Shown: in pieces, positions 8,421-18,882 of the stretch
Layout: the number at the start of each line of letters is the position of its first letter
Position numbering within the stretch: position 1 is the stretch's first letter
Assembly (NCBI GenBank): GCA_903820505.1
Contig: CAIJHQ010000037.1
Coordinates: 26,150-90,149 of the forward strand
Origin: Candidatus Omnitrophota bacterium
Lineage (GTDB): Bacteria; Omnitrophota; Omnitrophia; Omnitrophales; Aquincolibacteriaceae
Direction: 5' to 3'
DNA: 64,000 bases
Made by a program: the position numbers and the translations under genes
Notes under the pieces: model-generated
Database searches by the model: none
Seen by the model: only the letters and a program-made list of their open reading frames with translations
What the model was told of the DNA's origin: nothing

Positions 8421-9104
8421 TCAGGAGGTCCGGACGGTCCGGGCAAGAGCGAGAAGGTCGACGCGTCTGGCGCCGTGTGATTTGAGCGTCCGGGCGGCCT
8501 CATCGGCTGTGGCGCCGGTCGTGAAAACATCGTCAATGAGGAGAAAAGCGCGGCCGGCGATCTTTTTGGGGCGCCGCACCTTGAAGGCGCCGTAGACGTT
8601 GATCGCCCGTTCTTCGTGGTTCAGGAACGTCTGGCTGGGGATAGGATGCCTTTTGATCAGAAGCGACCGGGCGAGCGGCGGGGTCAATTCGGGATCGAGG
8701 AGTTCCGCCAGGACCTCGGCCTGGTTGAAATGTCTTTTAATGAGTTTCAGACGGTGGATCGGGATGGGGAGGATCGCGTCATAAGCGTGGTCGGAGGTGA
8801 TGGCCTGAGCGAGCGAGAGGGCCGGGCCGCGGCAGGCTTTGAGCAGATGATCCTTTCTCGCGTATTTCACGTCATGCAGAAGCTCCTTGAAGGGGGAGCG
8901 GTACGCGAAGACGGCCCATACATGGTCCAGCGACTCGAAACGCTCCTCGACCCACGCTTCGTCAAGCGGCCAGACCAGATCGTTCAAGGTCCGGGCGCAA
9001 CCCGCGCAGAGGATCCGTTCTTCAAGATCAAGCATTTCGGAACAAAGGGCGCAAGCCGCGGGGTAGAAAAGCCGGATGAAAGATTCTTTGTAATTGCGGA
9101 GCAT
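8421..9104 (-). CDS. ComF-family phosphoribosyltransferase-like protein
   Basis: 227 residues. An N-terminal zinc-ribbon-like motif (CALCSE, then CAGC about 16 residues later) precedes a phosphoribosyltransferase domain with the PRPP-binding loop FLLIDDVFTTGATADEAA. This is the ComF/GntX arrangement. ComF is known for a role in natural DNA uptake in transformable species, but many carriers are not known to be competent, so the role here is open. A ComEA-like helix-hairpin-helix protein is encoded elsewhere in the window (29714), which is compatible with a DNA-uptake route. No strong Shine-Dalgarno precedes the ATG at 9104. Confidence 0.88.
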   Translation of the reverse strand: MLRNYKESFIRLFYPAACALCSEMLDLEERILCAGCARTLNDLVWPLDEAWVEERFESLDHVWAVFAYRSPFKELLHDVKYARKDHLLKACRGPALSLAQAITSDHAYDAILPIPIHRLKLIKRHFNQAEVLAELLDPELTPPLARSLLIKRHPIPSQTFLNHEERAINVYGAFKVRRPKKIAGRAFLLIDDVFTTGATADEAARTLKSHGARRVDLLALARTVRTS

Positions 9105-9147
9105 AAAGGAATTTCGCTGGCGCTTTTATGGTTTAAGCTTCAGGCAC

Positions 9148-9176
9148 AGGATATCGCTTAATTTGCTTTTAATCAA
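9148..9176 (-). promoter_or_regulatory. Candidate promoter for the ComF-like gene
   Basis: Read on the minus strand: TTGATT (9176-9171), a 17-bp spacer and TATCCT (9153-9148), in an AT-rich spacer about 45 bp before the start codon. Confidence 0.4.
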
Positions 9177-9256
9177 ATTTAAAATTATTATTCAGCAACT
9201 GCGTATGTAGAATGTTTCCCGTATGATTTTCCTCGTCGGGAATAGAAATGCTGCGG

Positions 9257-9832
9257 CTAGGCGCGGCCGGAGACTTCGCCGGTTTCTGTGTTCACGCGGA
9301 CAATGTTTCCCGGCTCGATGTAGAGGGGTACCTGGGCCTCGATGCCGGTCTCGAGTTTCGCTTTCTTCATAGAGCGTCCCGAAGACGACGTTCCTTTCAT
9401 GACCGGATCCGTCTCAGTGACGGCCAATTCGACGTAGACCGGAAGTTCCAGCGAGACCACGGTTCCGTTCAGCTTCAGCGCCTGGACTTCGAGATTTTCT
9501 TTCAGATAGAACCGTTGTTCCGCAAGTTTTTCCGCGCTGAGAGAAAATTGTTCGAAAGTGGCGTTATCCATGAAATAATGATCGGGACCGGAGGCATACA
9601 AGAACGCCGCCGGGACTTTTTCGACGTCGGCGAGGTCGAATTTTTCCGAAGTTTTGAAGGTTTTGTCCAGGACCGCCCCGTTGAGAAGATTGCGGACTTT
9701 GGCTTTGACCATCGTGGACGCCCCGCGCGCCGTCGGCGAAGTAAACCGGACATCGAGCACGAGATAGGGAAGTCCCTCGATCAGGATGTAGGATTTTTTT
9801 TCCAGGTCATTGGCCGAGATCTGTGATGACAT
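9257..9832 (-). CDS. Elongation factor P paralogue of the EfpL/YeiP type
   Basis: 191 residues in three beta domains, the length of EF-P; the ATG has AAGGAG eight bases upstream. EF-P relieves ribosome stalling at polyproline. The loop that reaches the peptidyl-transferase centre reads SPTARGAST, with Arg36 at the tip. Canonical EF-P carries a modified Lys in a PGKG-type loop, whereas E. coli YeiP (EfpL) has SPTARGA with an unmodified Arg, an almost exact match. Later motifs (YFMDNATFEQ, LELPVYVELAV, GIEAQVPLYI) are general EF-P family features. Whether a canonical EF-P also exists is not visible here. The divergent neighbour is a pseudouridine synthase gene. Confidence 0.9.
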   Translation of the reverse strand: MSSQISANDLEKKSYILIEGLPYLVLDVRFTSPTARGASTMVKAKVRNLLNGAVLDKTFKTSEKFDLADVEKVPAAFLYASGPDHYFMDNATFEQFSLSAEKLAEQRFYLKENLEVQALKLNGTVVSLELPVYVELAVTETDPVMKGTSSSGRSMKKAKLETGIEAQVPLYIEPGNIVRVNTETGEVSGRA

Positions 9833-9943
9833 GAGAGAGCTCCTTGTTCGTCCGAACCGTTTTTCGGATCACGAGCCGCCATTCTATACGAGCGGCCGTG
9901 TTTTTGCGAGAGAGGTTTCACAAGCTGCTGCGAAGGAGAAATA

Positions 9944-10678
9944 ATGCGGACCGAAGAAGACCTTTATGTTGAGACCGGATACCGGATCCTTTATGAGGAC
10001 GACTTTTTCCTTGTCGTGGACAAGCCCGCTCCCTTGCCGGTGCATCCTGTGGGCCGCTTCAAGGAAAAGAACCTGCTCAGCATTCTGAAAAAAGACCTGA
10101 GACCGGGCCCCGAAGGATTCCAGATCGTCAACCGTCTGGATTCGGAGACGAGCGGTCTCGTGATCGTTTCCAAATCGGGTTTCATGGCGGGACGACTGGG
10201 ACTTCTTTTTGAAAAGAGGCAGGTGCTGAAAGAATATCAAACGGTGGTGTTCGGCGTTCCCGTTCCGGAAGAAGGGACCGTCTCAATCTCCCTTGGAATC
10301 CGGAGCGAAAGCGGTCATAATGTCCGCGCGCCGGATCCGGAAGGCGAGGCCGCCCGGACGGATTATCAGGTCCTCGGACGTTTCGGACAGTTCTCGCTTT
10401 TGAAAATTATTCCGTGGACCGGACGTACGCATCAGATCCGCGCGCATCTTGCGTTCGTGGGGCATCCGGTCGTGGGGGACAAGATCTATATCGATCCCCG
10501 GATCTTTGAGCGGTATATCAACGAGGGTTGGCAGGAAGATATGCTCCCGGTGGTGAAGGCGTCCCGGCTGTTGCTGCACGCGGTGACCTTGGCGTTCCGG
10601 CATCCGGTGACCGGGGAGGATGTGAAGTTCGCGTCGGAGATCCCGGCCTGTTTCGATGAATTTTTAAGTAAACATTAA
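9944..10678 (+). CDS. RluA-family pseudouridine synthase
   Basis: 244 residues with AAGGAG before the ATG. It should isomerise uridine to pseudouridine in rRNA or tRNA. The catalytic motif appears as VNRLDSETSGLVIVSK, with the nucleophilic Asp in RLD. The family's substrate-binding segment GRTHQIRAHL lies near residue 164. There is no N-terminal S4 domain, as in RluA and TruC rather than RluC or RluD, so the target site cannot be told from sequence alone. It ends 34 bp before a membrane-protein gene and may lead that operon. Confidence 0.9.
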   Translation: MRTEEDLYVETGYRILYEDDFFLVVDKPAPLPVHPVGRFKEKNLLSILKKDLRPGPEGFQIVNRLDSETSGLVIVSKSGFMAGRLGLLFEKRQVLKEYQTVVFGVPVPEEGTVSISLGIRSESGHNVRAPDPEGEAARTDYQVLGRFGQFSLLKIIPWTGRTHQIRAHLAFVGHPVVGDKIYIDPRIFERYINEGWQEDMLPVVKASRLLLHAVTLAFRHPVTGEDVKFASEIPACFDEFLSKH

Positions 10679-10712
10679 ACACAATCGATTTTCTGAGAAA
10701 GAGAGGCGGACT

Positions 10713-11129
10713 ATGGATGAGAAAAAATACCGGGCGATGATCCTTGTGATCGGGGGCCTCGGCCTTTGGGGCTTTGGACTGCTTTTATGGTACGCGATCG
10801 GGGACCGGGAAATTTCCGCGATCCTTTTGACTGCGCCTTGTTTCCTGGCGGCCGCGGTTTCATTCTTCGGGCTTTGGCATTATAAACGCTGGGCGCTTGT
10901 ACTGAGCCGGATCGTCGCGCTGGCGGGGTCGGGGTTCGGCGGTTATCTGGCGCATTTCGTCTGGACCTTCTGGCTTTTTCAAACGCCGACCCTTCAGGAC
11001 CGCATCCTCGCGGTGCTCCGGCCGCAGGTCTGTCTTTTTCTTATCGTGCCGATCCTCTGGCTGGCCGTGAGTTTCATGCCCGCCGTGAAAACGAAGTTCG
11101 TCCCGCCTAAAAAAGGAACCGGTCTGTAA
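10713..11129 (+). CDS. Small membrane protein of unknown function
   Basis: 138 residues with about four hydrophobic segments (near residues 8-28, 33-55, 62-82 and 105-125). There is a short basic C-terminus and no recognisable motif. GAGGCGG precedes the ATG. Its stop overlaps the next start as TAATG, so it is translationally coupled to the DUF2132-type gene. Role unknown. Confidence 0.65.
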   Translation: MDEKKYRAMILVIGGLGLWGFGLLLWYAIGDREISAILLTAPCFLAAAVSFFGLWHYKRWALVLSRIVALAGSGFGGYLAHFVWTFWLFQTPTLQDRILAVLRPQVCLFLIVPILWLAVSFMPAVKTKFVPPKKGTGL

Positions 11130-11377
11130 TGGACCGTTCGCATCCCAAGGACCCGCTCCACGGCGTGACGCTTGAAGCGATCGTTACGCAGCTGGTGGGG
11201 CACTACGGATGGGAGAAGATGGGAGCCATGATCGCGATCCGGTGTTTCAATTTTGATCCGAGCATCAAGTCCAGCCTGACGTTTCTCCGGAAAACGCCGT
11301 GGGCCAGGAAAAAGGTCGAGGACCTTTATAAAAAATGTCATAAAAAGATAAAACAGCCCGCGAGCACGAAGCGATGA
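11129..11377 (+). CDS. VF530-type (DUF2132) small DNA-binding-like protein
   Basis: 82 residues. The conserved core of the VF530 family is present: [20 protein letters not shown], then [19 protein letters not shown] and TPWARKKVE. Known members are short helical proteins with a fold suggesting DNA binding, without an assigned function. It overlaps the upstream gene (TAATG) and the downstream exonuclease gene (ATGA), so the three are a tight operon. A link to nucleic-acid metabolism through the exonuclease is inference. Confidence 0.85.
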   Translation: MDRSHPKDPLHGVTLEAIVTQLVGHYGWEKMGAMIAIRCFNFDPSIKSSLTFLRKTPWARKKVEDLYKKCHKKIKQPASTKR

Positions 11378-12156
11378 AGATCTCCAATGTTTTAGTGGCC
11401 CTGGACGTCGAATCCACCGGGATCTGGATCGAGAAAGACAAGATCATCGAGATCGCACTGGTCAAATACATGCCGGACGGAAAAAAGGAAACGTATGAGA
11501 AAAAGATCAACCCCGGGATCCCGATCCCGAAAGCGGTCACGGACCTGACCGGCATTTCGGACGCGGACGTCAAAGGCGCGCCTTCTTTCGAGGCCGTGGC
11601 GCCGGAGATCCTTGCTTTTCTCGGCGACGCGGACCTGGCGGGCTTTAATATCAAACGGTTCGACCTGCCGCTCCTTGCGCGGGAATTCTCGGACATCGGG
11701 ACCAGGTTCGAGTGGGAGGCAAAAAGGATCTACGACGCGCAGATGATCTTTCATCTGAACGAGAAACGGGACCTTTCCGCAGCCTATCAGTTCTATTGCG
11801 GCAAGGAATTGGTCGGAGCCCATTCCGCGCTGGCCGACAGTGAGGCCATTTACGAGATCCTCGAGAAACAAGTGGCCAAATACGGTGAAGGTCAGGAGGA
11901 TTTGTCGGTCCTGGGAAAGTTCGAATACAGTTCGTTCATGGAATTTTATGACGCGGACAAGAAGTTTTGTTGGTGGCACGGGAAGCTTTATCCGACGTTC
12001 GGGAAATACCGCCGCAAGACCTCGCTGGACGATATCGTGAAGACAGAGCCGTCCTACCTGCAGTGGCTTCTGAAGTCGGATTTCAAGGAGGACGTCAAGA
12101 CGATGCTCCGGGCGGCGCTGAATGGGGAATTTCCCGTACGGCAGAAGAAAGGTTGA
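11374..12156 (+). CDS. DnaQ-like 3'-5' exonuclease (DEDDh)
   Basis: 260 residues. Exo I appears as LDVEST (Asp11, Glu13), Exo II around [11 protein letters not shown], and Exo III as HSALADSEA with the His and Asp of the DEDDh subclass. It should remove nucleotides from 3' ends of DNA or RNA using two metal ions. The C-terminal 80 residues ([25 protein letters not shown]) form a small module seen fused to, or near, such exonucleases. It overlaps the DUF2132-type gene by 4 bp. It is not fused to a polymerase, so a repair or RNA-trimming role is as likely as proofreading. Confidence 0.9.
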   Translation: MKISNVLVALDVESTGIWIEKDKIIEIALVKYMPDGKKETYEKKINPGIPIPKAVTDLTGISDADVKGAPSFEAVAPEILAFLGDADLAGFNIKRFDLPLLAREFSDIGTRFEWEAKRIYDAQMIFHLNEKRDLSAAYQFYCGKELVGAHSALADSEAIYEILEKQVAKYGEGQEDLSVLGKFEYSSFMEFYDADKKFCWWHGKLYPTFGKYRRKTSLDDIVKTEPSYLQWLLKSDFKEDVKTMLRAALNGEFPVRQKKG

Positions 12157-12195
12157 GGCCCGGCGCGGAGCGATGGCGGGAGGGATTATTTCCCT

Positions 12196-12223
12196 TTGCT
12201 TCCCGGGGGAGTTTCCGTATAAT
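12196..12223 (+). promoter_or_regulatory. Candidate rpsU promoter
   Basis: TTGCTT at 12196-12201, a 16-bp spacer and TATAAT at 12218-12223. It implies a leader of about 85 bases before the rpsU start. Confidence 0.55.
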
Positions 12224-12247
12224 ACCGCCTCTCAACGAACCCACACC

Positions 12248-12263
12248 AAGTGCCGTGGCACTT
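12248..12263 (+). promoter_or_regulatory. Hairpin in the rpsU leader
   Basis: AAGTGCC-GT-GGCACTT can form a 7-bp stem in the predicted 5' leader of rpsU. It has no T-tract, so it is not a standard terminator. A regulatory role is possible but unproven. Confidence 0.3.
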
Positions 12264-12316
12264 ATCGGATTGAAGGGTCACGGTACGGCAGACAGCACCA
12301 GAAAGGGTGAGAAAGC

Positions 12317-12496
12317 GTGTTAAAAGTTGATGTCGGAGAGCATGAGCCTCTCGAAAGGGCCCTGAAGCGTCTCAAGAAGAAGATGGAGCGCGAGGGGATC
12401 CTGAAACTTCTCAAGGCGCGAAAGAACTACGAAAAGCCCAGCGAGAAGAGGCGCCGCAAAGCCCGCACCTCGAAGTCCCGTAAATTCAGCTTTTAA
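12317..12496 (+). CDS. rpsU: 30S ribosomal protein bS21
   Basis: A 59-codon gene starting with GTG at 12317 and ending with TAA at 12494-12496. The product begins MLKVDVGEHEPLERALKRLK and continues with KKMEREGIL and a strongly basic tail (EKRRRKARTSKSRK), the bS21 pattern. bS21 sits near the mRNA exit site of the small subunit and helps initiation. GTG start, short length and a preceding candidate promoter with its own leader suggest independent expression before hisS. Confidence 0.9.
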   Translation: MLKVDVGEHEPLERALKRLKKKMEREGILKLLKARKNYEKPSEKRRRKARTSKSRKFSF

Positions 12497-12635
12497 AAGC
12501 ACTTCCGGCCGCTGAATTTTTTTCTGATATTTCCTCGGGAGGGGACCGCGCGTTCCCTGTTGTGGAAAGTGCGGAGTTGTTTTGATATCATAACAGCCTG
12601 GTGCGGATCGAAAAGGCAACCGAAACCTGGAGCTT

Positions 12636-13907
12636 ATGGCCTCTAAATTTCAAGGCTTTCCCGGCATGGACGACATCCTGCCGGGAGAGATCGAAAAATG
12701 GCAGTGGCTGGAAGAAAAAGCGCGCGTATTTTTTGAGGCCGGCGGCTTCAGGGAGATCCGCACGCCAATCCTCGAACCTACCGAACTTTTTATCCGCTCG
12801 ATTGGCCAGACCAGCGACATTGTCCATAAGGAGATGTTCTCTTTTGTAGACCGCGGCGAACGCGACATGACGATGCGGCCGGAGATGACGGCCTCGGTGG
12901 CGCGCGCGGTGCTGGAAAAAGGGCTGCTCAAGACCGCGAAATCCCTCCGACTTTACTACATCGGCCCCATGTTCCGCGCCGAACGGCCCCAGGCGGGCCG
13001 CAAGCGCCAGTTCCATCAGATCGGCGTCGAGATCGTCAATGAAGGTGCCAATGCGGACTTCGAGATCATCGCGCAAGCGTACCGGTTCCTTCAATACGCG
13101 GGTCTCAAGGGCATTACGCTGAACCTCAACGATCTGGGCGGGGAGAACGACCGCGCGAAAATGTGCGAATGGCTTACCGCTTACTTTTCCATGGAGAAGG
13201 CAAGGCTTTGCAAGGATTGCCAATGGCGCCTTGAAAAAAACGTCCTGCGCGTTCTCGATTGCAAAGTCCCGGGCTGCCAGCCGGTGATCGAGAGCGCCCC
13301 GTGGGAGGATTTTTTCCCCTTGAGCGGCTATTTCACGGAACTCTCCAAAAAGCTGGAAGCGGACGGCATTCCCTTTCTTGTGAACCGCCGGCTGGTGCGC
13401 GGCCTGGATTATTACAACGGCGTGGTCTTCGAGATCACCGCCGAAGGGCTCGGGGCGCAGAACGCGGTGGCGGGCGGCGGGCGGTATGATCATTTGTACC
13501 AGGACCTCGGCGGGAGCGCGACGCCGTGCACGGGTTTCAGCCTCGGGATGGAGAGGTTGTTGACGGCGCTCGAGAACCAGGACTCAATGGTCTTTGATGC
13601 GCTGGCAACGGACAGGGTCTATATCGCGCCGCTTGAAGATACGGCCGAACTTCTCCGGTTCTGCCGGGAAAAGGCGATCGCGTTGCGCGCGGCGGGGATG
13701 CGGACCGAGCAATGCCCCGGCGAGTTTTCGTTGACCCAACATCTAAGAAAAGCGAACCAGGACGGATGGCGTTATATGATGATCGTGGGGCCGGAAGAGT
13801 TTCAGAAGAAAATAGTCGTGGTGAAAGACCTTGAAAAACGGGAGCAGGTCGAGGTCGGCAATGAACAGATTATTCCTTATTTCATGAAAGTGATGGGCCT
13901 ATGCTAA
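12636..13907 (+). CDS. hisS: Histidyl-tRNA synthetase
   Basis: 423 residues, a normal class II HisRS. It charges tRNA-His in two steps through histidyl-adenylate. Motif 1 lies around EPTELFIRSIGQTSDIV, motif 2 in FRAERPQAGRKRQFHQIGVE, and the histidine-specific loop is RGLDYYNGVVFEI. Motif 3 is FSLGMERLL. The last 100 residues form the anticodon-binding domain. GGAG precedes the ATG. The stop overlaps the aspS start by 7 bp, giving a hisS-aspS operon, an order seen in many bacteria. A weak -10-like TATCAT lies at 12586-12591. Confidence 0.97.
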   Translation: MASKFQGFPGMDDILPGEIEKWQWLEEKARVFFEAGGFREIRTPILEPTELFIRSIGQTSDIVHKEMFSFVDRGERDMTMRPEMTASVARAVLEKGLLKTAKSLRLYYIGPMFRAERPQAGRKRQFHQIGVEIVNEGANADFEIIAQAYRFLQYAGLKGITLNLNDLGGENDRAKMCEWLTAYFSMEKARLCKDCQWRLEKNVLRVLDCKVPGCQPVIESAPWEDFFPLSGYFTELSKKLEADGIPFLVNRRLVRGLDYYNGVVFEITAEGLGAQNAVAGGGRYDHLYQDLGGSATPCTGFSLGMERLLTALENQDSMVFDALATDRVYIAPLEDTAELLRFCREKAIALRAAGMRTEQCPGEFSLTQHLRKANQDGWRYMMIVGPEEFQKKIVVVKDLEKREQVEVGNEQIIPYFMKVMGLC

Positions 13908-15673
13908 GGACCGTGACGTGCGGTGAGTTGAACAAGGGTTTTGTAGGGAAGACGGAAACCTTGACGGGTTGGGTGGATACCCGCCGCGATCACGGGAATC
14001 TGATCTTCGTGGACTTGCGTGATCGCTGGGGCACGACCCAGGTCGTTTTCAACCCGCAGACGGATCCCAAAGTGCATCAGTTGGCCGAATCCCTGCGCGC
14101 CGAATATGTGGTTCGCGTGAAAGGGAAAGTCCAGGACCGGCCGGCCGGGACCGTGAACTCCAGGATCCCGACCGGGGAGATCGAACTCCTGGCCGGAGAA
14201 CTGGAGATCCTCAACACATGCCTTCCGATGCCCTTTGAGCTTGGAGAAAAAAACGTCAATGAAGAGCTCCGGCTCCTGTACCGTTTCCTGGACCTCCGGC
14301 GCAAGGACATGGTCGAAAGCCTTACGCTCCGCCACCGCGTGACAAAGCTCGTGCATGAATATCTGGACAGGCATTCTTTTATTGAGGTGGAGACGCCGTA
14401 CCTGACGAAGAGCACGCCTGAAGGCGCCCGCGACTTTCTGGTGCCCTGCCGCCTGAATCCGGGAACGTTCTACGCGCTCCCGCAGTCCCCGCAGCTTTTT
14501 AAGCAGCTTTTAATGGTTTCCGGGTATGACCGTTATTACCAGTTCGCGCGCTGCTTTCGCGACGAGGACCTTCGTAAGGACCGTCAGCCCGAGCACACCC
14601 AGATCGATCTCGAGATGTCGTTCATCACCGAAGAGGACATCATGGGCGTCGTGGAAGGCATGGTGGCGCATGTGTTCAAGCACGCCAAAAAGATCGACGT
14701 TCCTCTGCCGCTCCGCCGGATGAGCTATCAGGAAGCGATGGAAAAATACGGCTGTGATAAACCCGATCTTCGCTACGGGATGCCGCTCCATGATCTGACG
14801 CCGATCTTTGAAGGCAGCGGGTTCAAGATCTTCGATGAAACGATCGCGAACAAGGGCACGATCCGCGGACTTTGTTTTACGCCGCCCGCAGGGACGGAAT
14901 TCTCCCGCAAGGACTTCGATGACCTGACCCAATGGATCCGGACCTACGGCGCAAAAGGGCTCGCCTGGTTCAAAGTGACGGGGCCGGAAACGGTCGAGTC
15001 GCCGCTCCAGAAATTTTTTGATGCCGCGCCGACCGGGAAAATGATCCGGGCCGCCGGCGCCAAACCCGGCGATATTCTTTTCGTGGTGGCGGACCGGTTC
15101 AAGACCGCGGTCATCTCCTTGGGCGCTTTGCGCTGCTTCCTCGCGGAAAAATACAAGATGATCCCGGAAGGCAAATTCGAACTTCTCTGGGTCGTGGACT
15201 TTCCGCTCTTTGAATGGAACGAGGAGGAGAAGCGCTGCGACGCGTGCCATCATCCTTTCACGTCCCCGAAACCGGAGGACGTTCCGCTTCTTGCGAGCGA
15301 ACCGTTGAAGGCGCGCGCCAGGGCGTATGACCTTATTTGTAACGGGACCGAAATGGGCGGCGGCAGTATCCGTATCCATGACCGCGCCGTTCAGTCCAAG
15401 ATCTTCGAACTGTTGAACCTCACGCCCGAACAGGCCGAAGCGCAGTTCGGGTTCCTGCTCAAGGCGCTGACTTACGGGGCGCCGCCCCACGGCGGGCTCG
15501 CCATCGGGCTCGACCGTTTCATCACGCTTCTGCTGCAGCGGGATTCGATCCGGGAAGTGATCGCGTTCCCCAAGACACAGAAGGGGACATGCCTCATGAC
15601 CGACGCGCCTTCGACTGTGAGCGAAGCGCAGCTCAGGGAACTCAGTATCGCGGTGAAGCTGGCCAAGAAATAG
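13901..15673 (+). CDS. aspS: Aspartyl-tRNA synthetase (bacterial type)
   Basis: 590 residues, full length for the bacterial type. The N-terminal OB-fold anticodon domain (residues 1-110) includes [20 protein letters not shown]. The class II core has motif 1 around [17 protein letters not shown], motif 2 as [20 protein letters not shown], the bacterial insertion (about 280-420), and motif 3 as GLAIGLDRF. Whether it also charges tRNA-Asn depends on residues I cannot judge by eye and on the presence of AsnRS or GatCAB elsewhere. It starts inside the end of hisS and ends 14 bp before phoH. Confidence 0.97.
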   Translation: MLRTVTCGELNKGFVGKTETLTGWVDTRRDHGNLIFVDLRDRWGTTQVVFNPQTDPKVHQLAESLRAEYVVRVKGKVQDRPAGTVNSRIPTGEIELLAGELEILNTCLPMPFELGEKNVNEELRLLYRFLDLRRKDMVESLTLRHRVTKLVHEYLDRHSFIEVETPYLTKSTPEGARDFLVPCRLNPGTFYALPQSPQLFKQLLMVSGYDRYYQFARCFRDEDLRKDRQPEHTQIDLEMSFITEEDIMGVVEGMVAHVFKHAKKIDVPLPLRRMSYQEAMEKYGCDKPDLRYGMPLHDLTPIFEGSGFKIFDETIANKGTIRGLCFTPPAGTEFSRKDFDDLTQWIRTYGAKGLAWFKVTGPETVESPLQKFFDAAPTGKMIRAAGAKPGDILFVVADRFKTAVISLGALRCFLAEKYKMIPEGKFELLWVVDFPLFEWNEEEKRCDACHHPFTSPKPEDVPLLASEPLKARARAYDLICNGTEMGGGSIRIHDRAVQSKIFELLNLTPEQAEAQFGFLLKALTYGAPPHGGLAIGLDRFITLLLQRDSIREVIAFPKTQKGTCLMTDAPSTVSEAQLRELSIAVKLAKK

Positions 15674-15687
15674 AAAGGGACTTTCCC

Positions 15688-16644
15688 TTGCAAAAGATCA
15701 TCAAGCTCCGTTCCAACGAAGAAGCCGGCGCGCTTTACGGCAATCTGGACCGGAACGTCCGGCAGGCGGAGAAGGATTATCACGTCAAGATCGTGGCGCG
15801 CAACGACCGGCTGAAGATCATGGGCGACAAAAAGAGCGTGGAGGATGCCCAGCGGTTCTTCGGGCGGCTTCTGGAGATGGTCCGGAAGGGCTATCGCGTT
15901 CCGGACCGCGCGAAAGAGAGCGGCGAGACCCCGAAGGAGATCAAGCCCGAAGCAACAGCGCGCGGCGGGATCCACTTTTTCCATCGCGGCAAAGTGATCC
16001 AGGCGCGCAGCGAGAACCAGCAGGCCTATCTGAAAGCGATCCAGACCCGGGACATCGTGATCTCGATCGGCCCGGCCGGTACCGGGAAAACTTATCTGGC
16101 CATGGCGGCGGCGATCGAAGCCCTCAAGAAAAAACACGTAGCGCGGATCATTCTGACCCGCCCCGCGGTCGAGGCCGGGGAGAATCTCGGATTTTTGCCC
16201 GGAGATCTCGCGGCGAAAGTGAACCCGTACCTGCGGCCGCTCTATGACGCCCTTTATGACATGCTGGAGTTCGAAGACGTCGCGCGCTACACCGAGCGCG
16301 GGGCCATCGAGATCGCGCCGATCGCGTACATGCGCGGACGGACGCTCAACGACTCTTTCGTGATCCTGGACGAGGCGCAGAACTGCACGCACAACCAGAT
16401 GAAGATGTTCCTGACCCGCCTGGGGCAGACCTCCAAGGTCGTGATCACCGGCGACATCACGCAGATCGACCTGCCGACCGGAAAAAAGTCGGGCCTCGTC
16501 GAGATCCGCGGTATCTTGGCGGACATTCCCGACATCCAGTTCATCTATCTGAACGAAACGGACGTGGTGCGCCATCCGCTCGTCCAGGAGATCATCAAGG
16601 CTTATGAAAAACACGAACGAAAAAAATCCCAAACCGGAGAATAG
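15688..16644 (+). CDS. PhoH-family ATPase (PhoH-like)
   Basis: 318 residues from a TTG at 15688, with AGAAAGGGA just upstream. The frame is open back to 15589 inside aspS, but that extension has no family resemblance. The N-terminal 120 residues resemble a KH-like domain, followed by the P-loop ATPase with Walker A GPAGTGKT (about residue 129), [18 protein letters not shown] and Walker [10 protein letters not shown]. Family members are thought to act in RNA metabolism with YbeY. The order phoH-pgpH-ybeY is conserved widely in bacteria. Its end overlaps the next gene by 41 bp. Confidence 0.93.
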   Translation: MQKIIKLRSNEEAGALYGNLDRNVRQAEKDYHVKIVARNDRLKIMGDKKSVEDAQRFFGRLLEMVRKGYRVPDRAKESGETPKEIKPEATARGGIHFFHRGKVIQARSENQQAYLKAIQTRDIVISIGPAGTGKTYLAMAAAIEALKKKHVARIILTRPAVEAGENLGFLPGDLAAKVNPYLRPLYDALYDMLEFEDVARYTERGAIEIAPIAYMRGRTLNDSFVILDEAQNCTHNQMKMFLTRLGQTSKVVITGDITQIDLPTGKKSGLVEIRGILADIPDIQFIYLNETDVVRHPLVQEIIKAYEKHERKKSQTGE

Positions 16645-18856
16645 GCCGGTCCTTCAGAAGCCGGCGCTTTTTTCCGCGTTCCCGTTCGCCGTTTCCTGCG
16701 GCGCGGCGGCCCTTGTCTGCGTGATCCTTTTCTGGGGCCGTCCCCTGGAGCTTAACCGGCAGGAATTCGTCCTCGCCGAGCCGGCGGTGAGCGCTTATTT
16801 TTCGCCGCGCGCCTTTTCCTTCGTCGATGAACCTAGGACCGCCGCACTTCGGGCCGAGAAGGCAAAGACCGCTCCGCTCGCGTACAGGATCGATGAGACG
16901 ATCAGCAGGAAGATCACGGAACAAGCCGGAATTTTTTTCAAGGTCCTCGGGGAGGTCCGGGCGAAAGGAATGCCGGTCAATGACAGCTGGTGGAAAGAGC
17001 TCCCGTTCCAGATCCCCGACAATTCCCTGGGCGCGCTCAAGGACGAACGTTTGTGCGGGGATGTCAAAACGGAGGTCATCAACCTTCTCGCTTACTATTT
17101 AGCGCGGGGGATCATTGCCGCGCCGGAACTTTCACGTTTGCGTCAGGCCGGGGAGAAGGCGATCCTGGTCGCGGCGGAAGGTGAAGGATCGGGGGAAATG
17201 AAGAGGCTCGACAAGCTTCTGACGAAGGAGGCCGTTCTCGAGGAGGCGGCGCGGAAGTTACCGCCCGAAGCCGCCAGGGATAGAAGCGCGAAGAACGCTA
17301 TCCTCCAGGTCCTTGGCGCCGTGATCTATGAGAACCTTGTTTTCGATGCCGCGCGGACAGAAGGCTTGCGCAAAAAAGTCGCTTCCACGGTCGCGCAGGT
17401 CGAAATCATGGTCAAGAAGAACGAGCTGATCGTCCAGCGCGGAATGCTGGTTACCCGGGAGATCAAGGACCGTCTGGACCAGATCCACAAGAGGCTCGTG
17501 AGCCGGAAGCAGATGACGCAGACCTTCGCGGGCGTCATGCTCGTAGTGTTCCTTTACGGGCTTTCCTATTTTTATTTTTTTCTGTTCGAACCGAAAACTT
17601 TCGGGGCGCGCTCCCGGCTGCTGCTGTTCCATGCCGTCATTCTTTCCAATGTCCTCATTTGCAAGGTGATGGTTCTGTGGCCGGACGGTTCGATCTACCT
17701 GATGCCCACGGCCCTGGCCGCGCTCCTTTTGACGCTTCTGGTAAGCAGCAAGAGCGGTCTGTGGGCGGGCGGGGTGATGGCCGTGTTGAGCGGTTTTTTG
17801 TCGGCCTTCCACACGGACGTGATCCTCGGGACTTTGCTGACTTCGGCCGCGGCGACGTTCCTGGCGTACCGGGTGCGCAAACGCATTCACTTCCTCCGTG
17901 TCGGTCTCGGCATCGGGGCGGTTTATTTTTTGACCTTGTGGGGGTTTCAGGTCGCGCAGAACGTCCGGGTGGGGGAGGCGCTTTACATGGCCGCGCTGGG
18001 GTTCGGGAACGGGCTTTTTGTGGTTGTGCTTTCTTTCCTGATGCTCCCGCTCCTGGAATCGGTCTTTGATGTCGTCACGGACATCACGCTTCTCGAACAC
18101 TCGGACCTGAACCATCCGCTGATGCAGCAAATGATGGTCCGGGCGCCGGGAACGTACCATCATAGCCTGGTGGTAAGCACGCTGGCCGAGCACGCCTGCG
18201 AAAAGATCGGGGCGAACGCGCTGCTCGCGAAGGTCGGCTGCTATTTTCATGATATCGGGAAGATCGAACAACCGGAATATTTCTCGGAGAACCAGGGGTA
18301 TCTCTATCCGAACCTGCACGACCGGCTCCTGCCGCAAACGAGCTATGAGATCATCGTGGACCACGTCCGGAAAGGCGTGCTGCTCGGCCGCAAATACAAG
18401 CTCAAACGGGCGATCATGGATTTCATCGTCGAGCATCAGGGGTCCGGCGTGATCTATTATTTTTACAAAAAAGCCATGGACGGAGCGCCCGCCGCGTCGC
18501 ATATCAGCGCGGACGATTATCGCTACCCCGGCCCGAAACCTCAAAACAAGGAAACGGCCGTCGTGCTTTTGGCGGATTCCGTGGAGGCGGCCTCGCGTTC
18601 CCTGAAGGGAACGACGCCGGAGGTCATCCAGCAACTCGTCCGCAAGATCATCAACGACAAGTTCATCGACGGCCAGCTGGACGAATGCGAACTGACACTG
18701 TCCGATCTTTACAGGATCCAGGAAAGCTTCGTCCAGAATCTGGGCGCGATATTCCATACGCGCATGAGATATCCCAACATCGAAAAGGACCCCGGAGCGC
18801 CGGACATTTTCGAGGAGAACCAGTTCCATAAATTCCGGGCGGAGAACGACCGGTGA
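16604..18856 (+). CDS. 7TMR-HD family membrane phosphohydrolase (PgpH-like)
   Basis: 750 residues. One membrane span lies near residues 20-45, then an extracytoplasmic helical domain to about 295, a cluster of about seven spans to about 490, and a cytoplasmic HD domain. The metal-binding motif includes [14 protein letters not shown] and [13 protein letters not shown] (His-Asp near residues 548-549), with a further His in IVEHQG. Characterised homologues such as Listeria PgpH hydrolyse cyclic di-AMP, which makes that the likely substrate here. It starts inside the end of the PhoH gene, and the position between phoH and ybeY is a conserved arrangement. Confidence 0.93.
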   Translation: MKNTNEKNPKPENRPVLQKPALFSAFPFAVSCGAAALVCVILFWGRPLELNRQEFVLAEPAVSAYFSPRAFSFVDEPRTAALRAEKAKTAPLAYRIDETISRKITEQAGIFFKVLGEVRAKGMPVNDSWWKELPFQIPDNSLGALKDERLCGDVKTEVINLLAYYLARGIIAAPELSRLRQAGEKAILVAAEGEGSGEMKRLDKLLTKEAVLEEAARKLPPEAARDRSAKNAILQVLGAVIYENLVFDAARTEGLRKKVASTVAQVEIMVKKNELIVQRGMLVTREIKDRLDQIHKRLVSRKQMTQTFAGVMLVVFLYGLSYFYFFLFEPKTFGARSRLLLFHAVILSNVLICKVMVLWPDGSIYLMPTALAALLLTLLVSSKSGLWAGGVMAVLSGFLSAFHTDVILGTLLTSAAATFLAYRVRKRIHFLRVGLGIGAVYFLTLWGFQVAQNVRVGEALYMAALGFGNGLFVVVLSFLMLPLLESVFDVVTDITLLEHSDLNHPLMQQMMVRAPGTYHHSLVVSTLAEHACEKIGANALLAKVGCYFHDIGKIEQPEYFSENQGYLYPNLHDRLLPQTSYEIIVDHVRKGVLLGRKYKLKRAIMDFIVEHQGSGVIYYFYKKAMDGAPAASHISADDYRYPGPKPQNKETAVVLLADSVEAASRSLKGTTPEVIQQLVRKIINDKFIDGQLDECELTLSDLYRIQESFVQNLGAIFHTRMRYPNIEKDPGAPDIFEENQFHKFRAENDR

Positions 18857-18882
18857 CAAAAGGTTCCTCGTGAGGCGGTTCC

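Noticed and set aside
12586..12591. TATCAT before hisS as a promoter
   Set aside because: No -35 at 16-18 bp distance; hisS may be transcribed from the rpsU promoter.
15589..15687. Longer start of the PhoH gene inside aspS
   Set aside because: The extra 33 residues overlap aspS and have no family resemblance; the TTG at 15688 has a Shine-Dalgarno.
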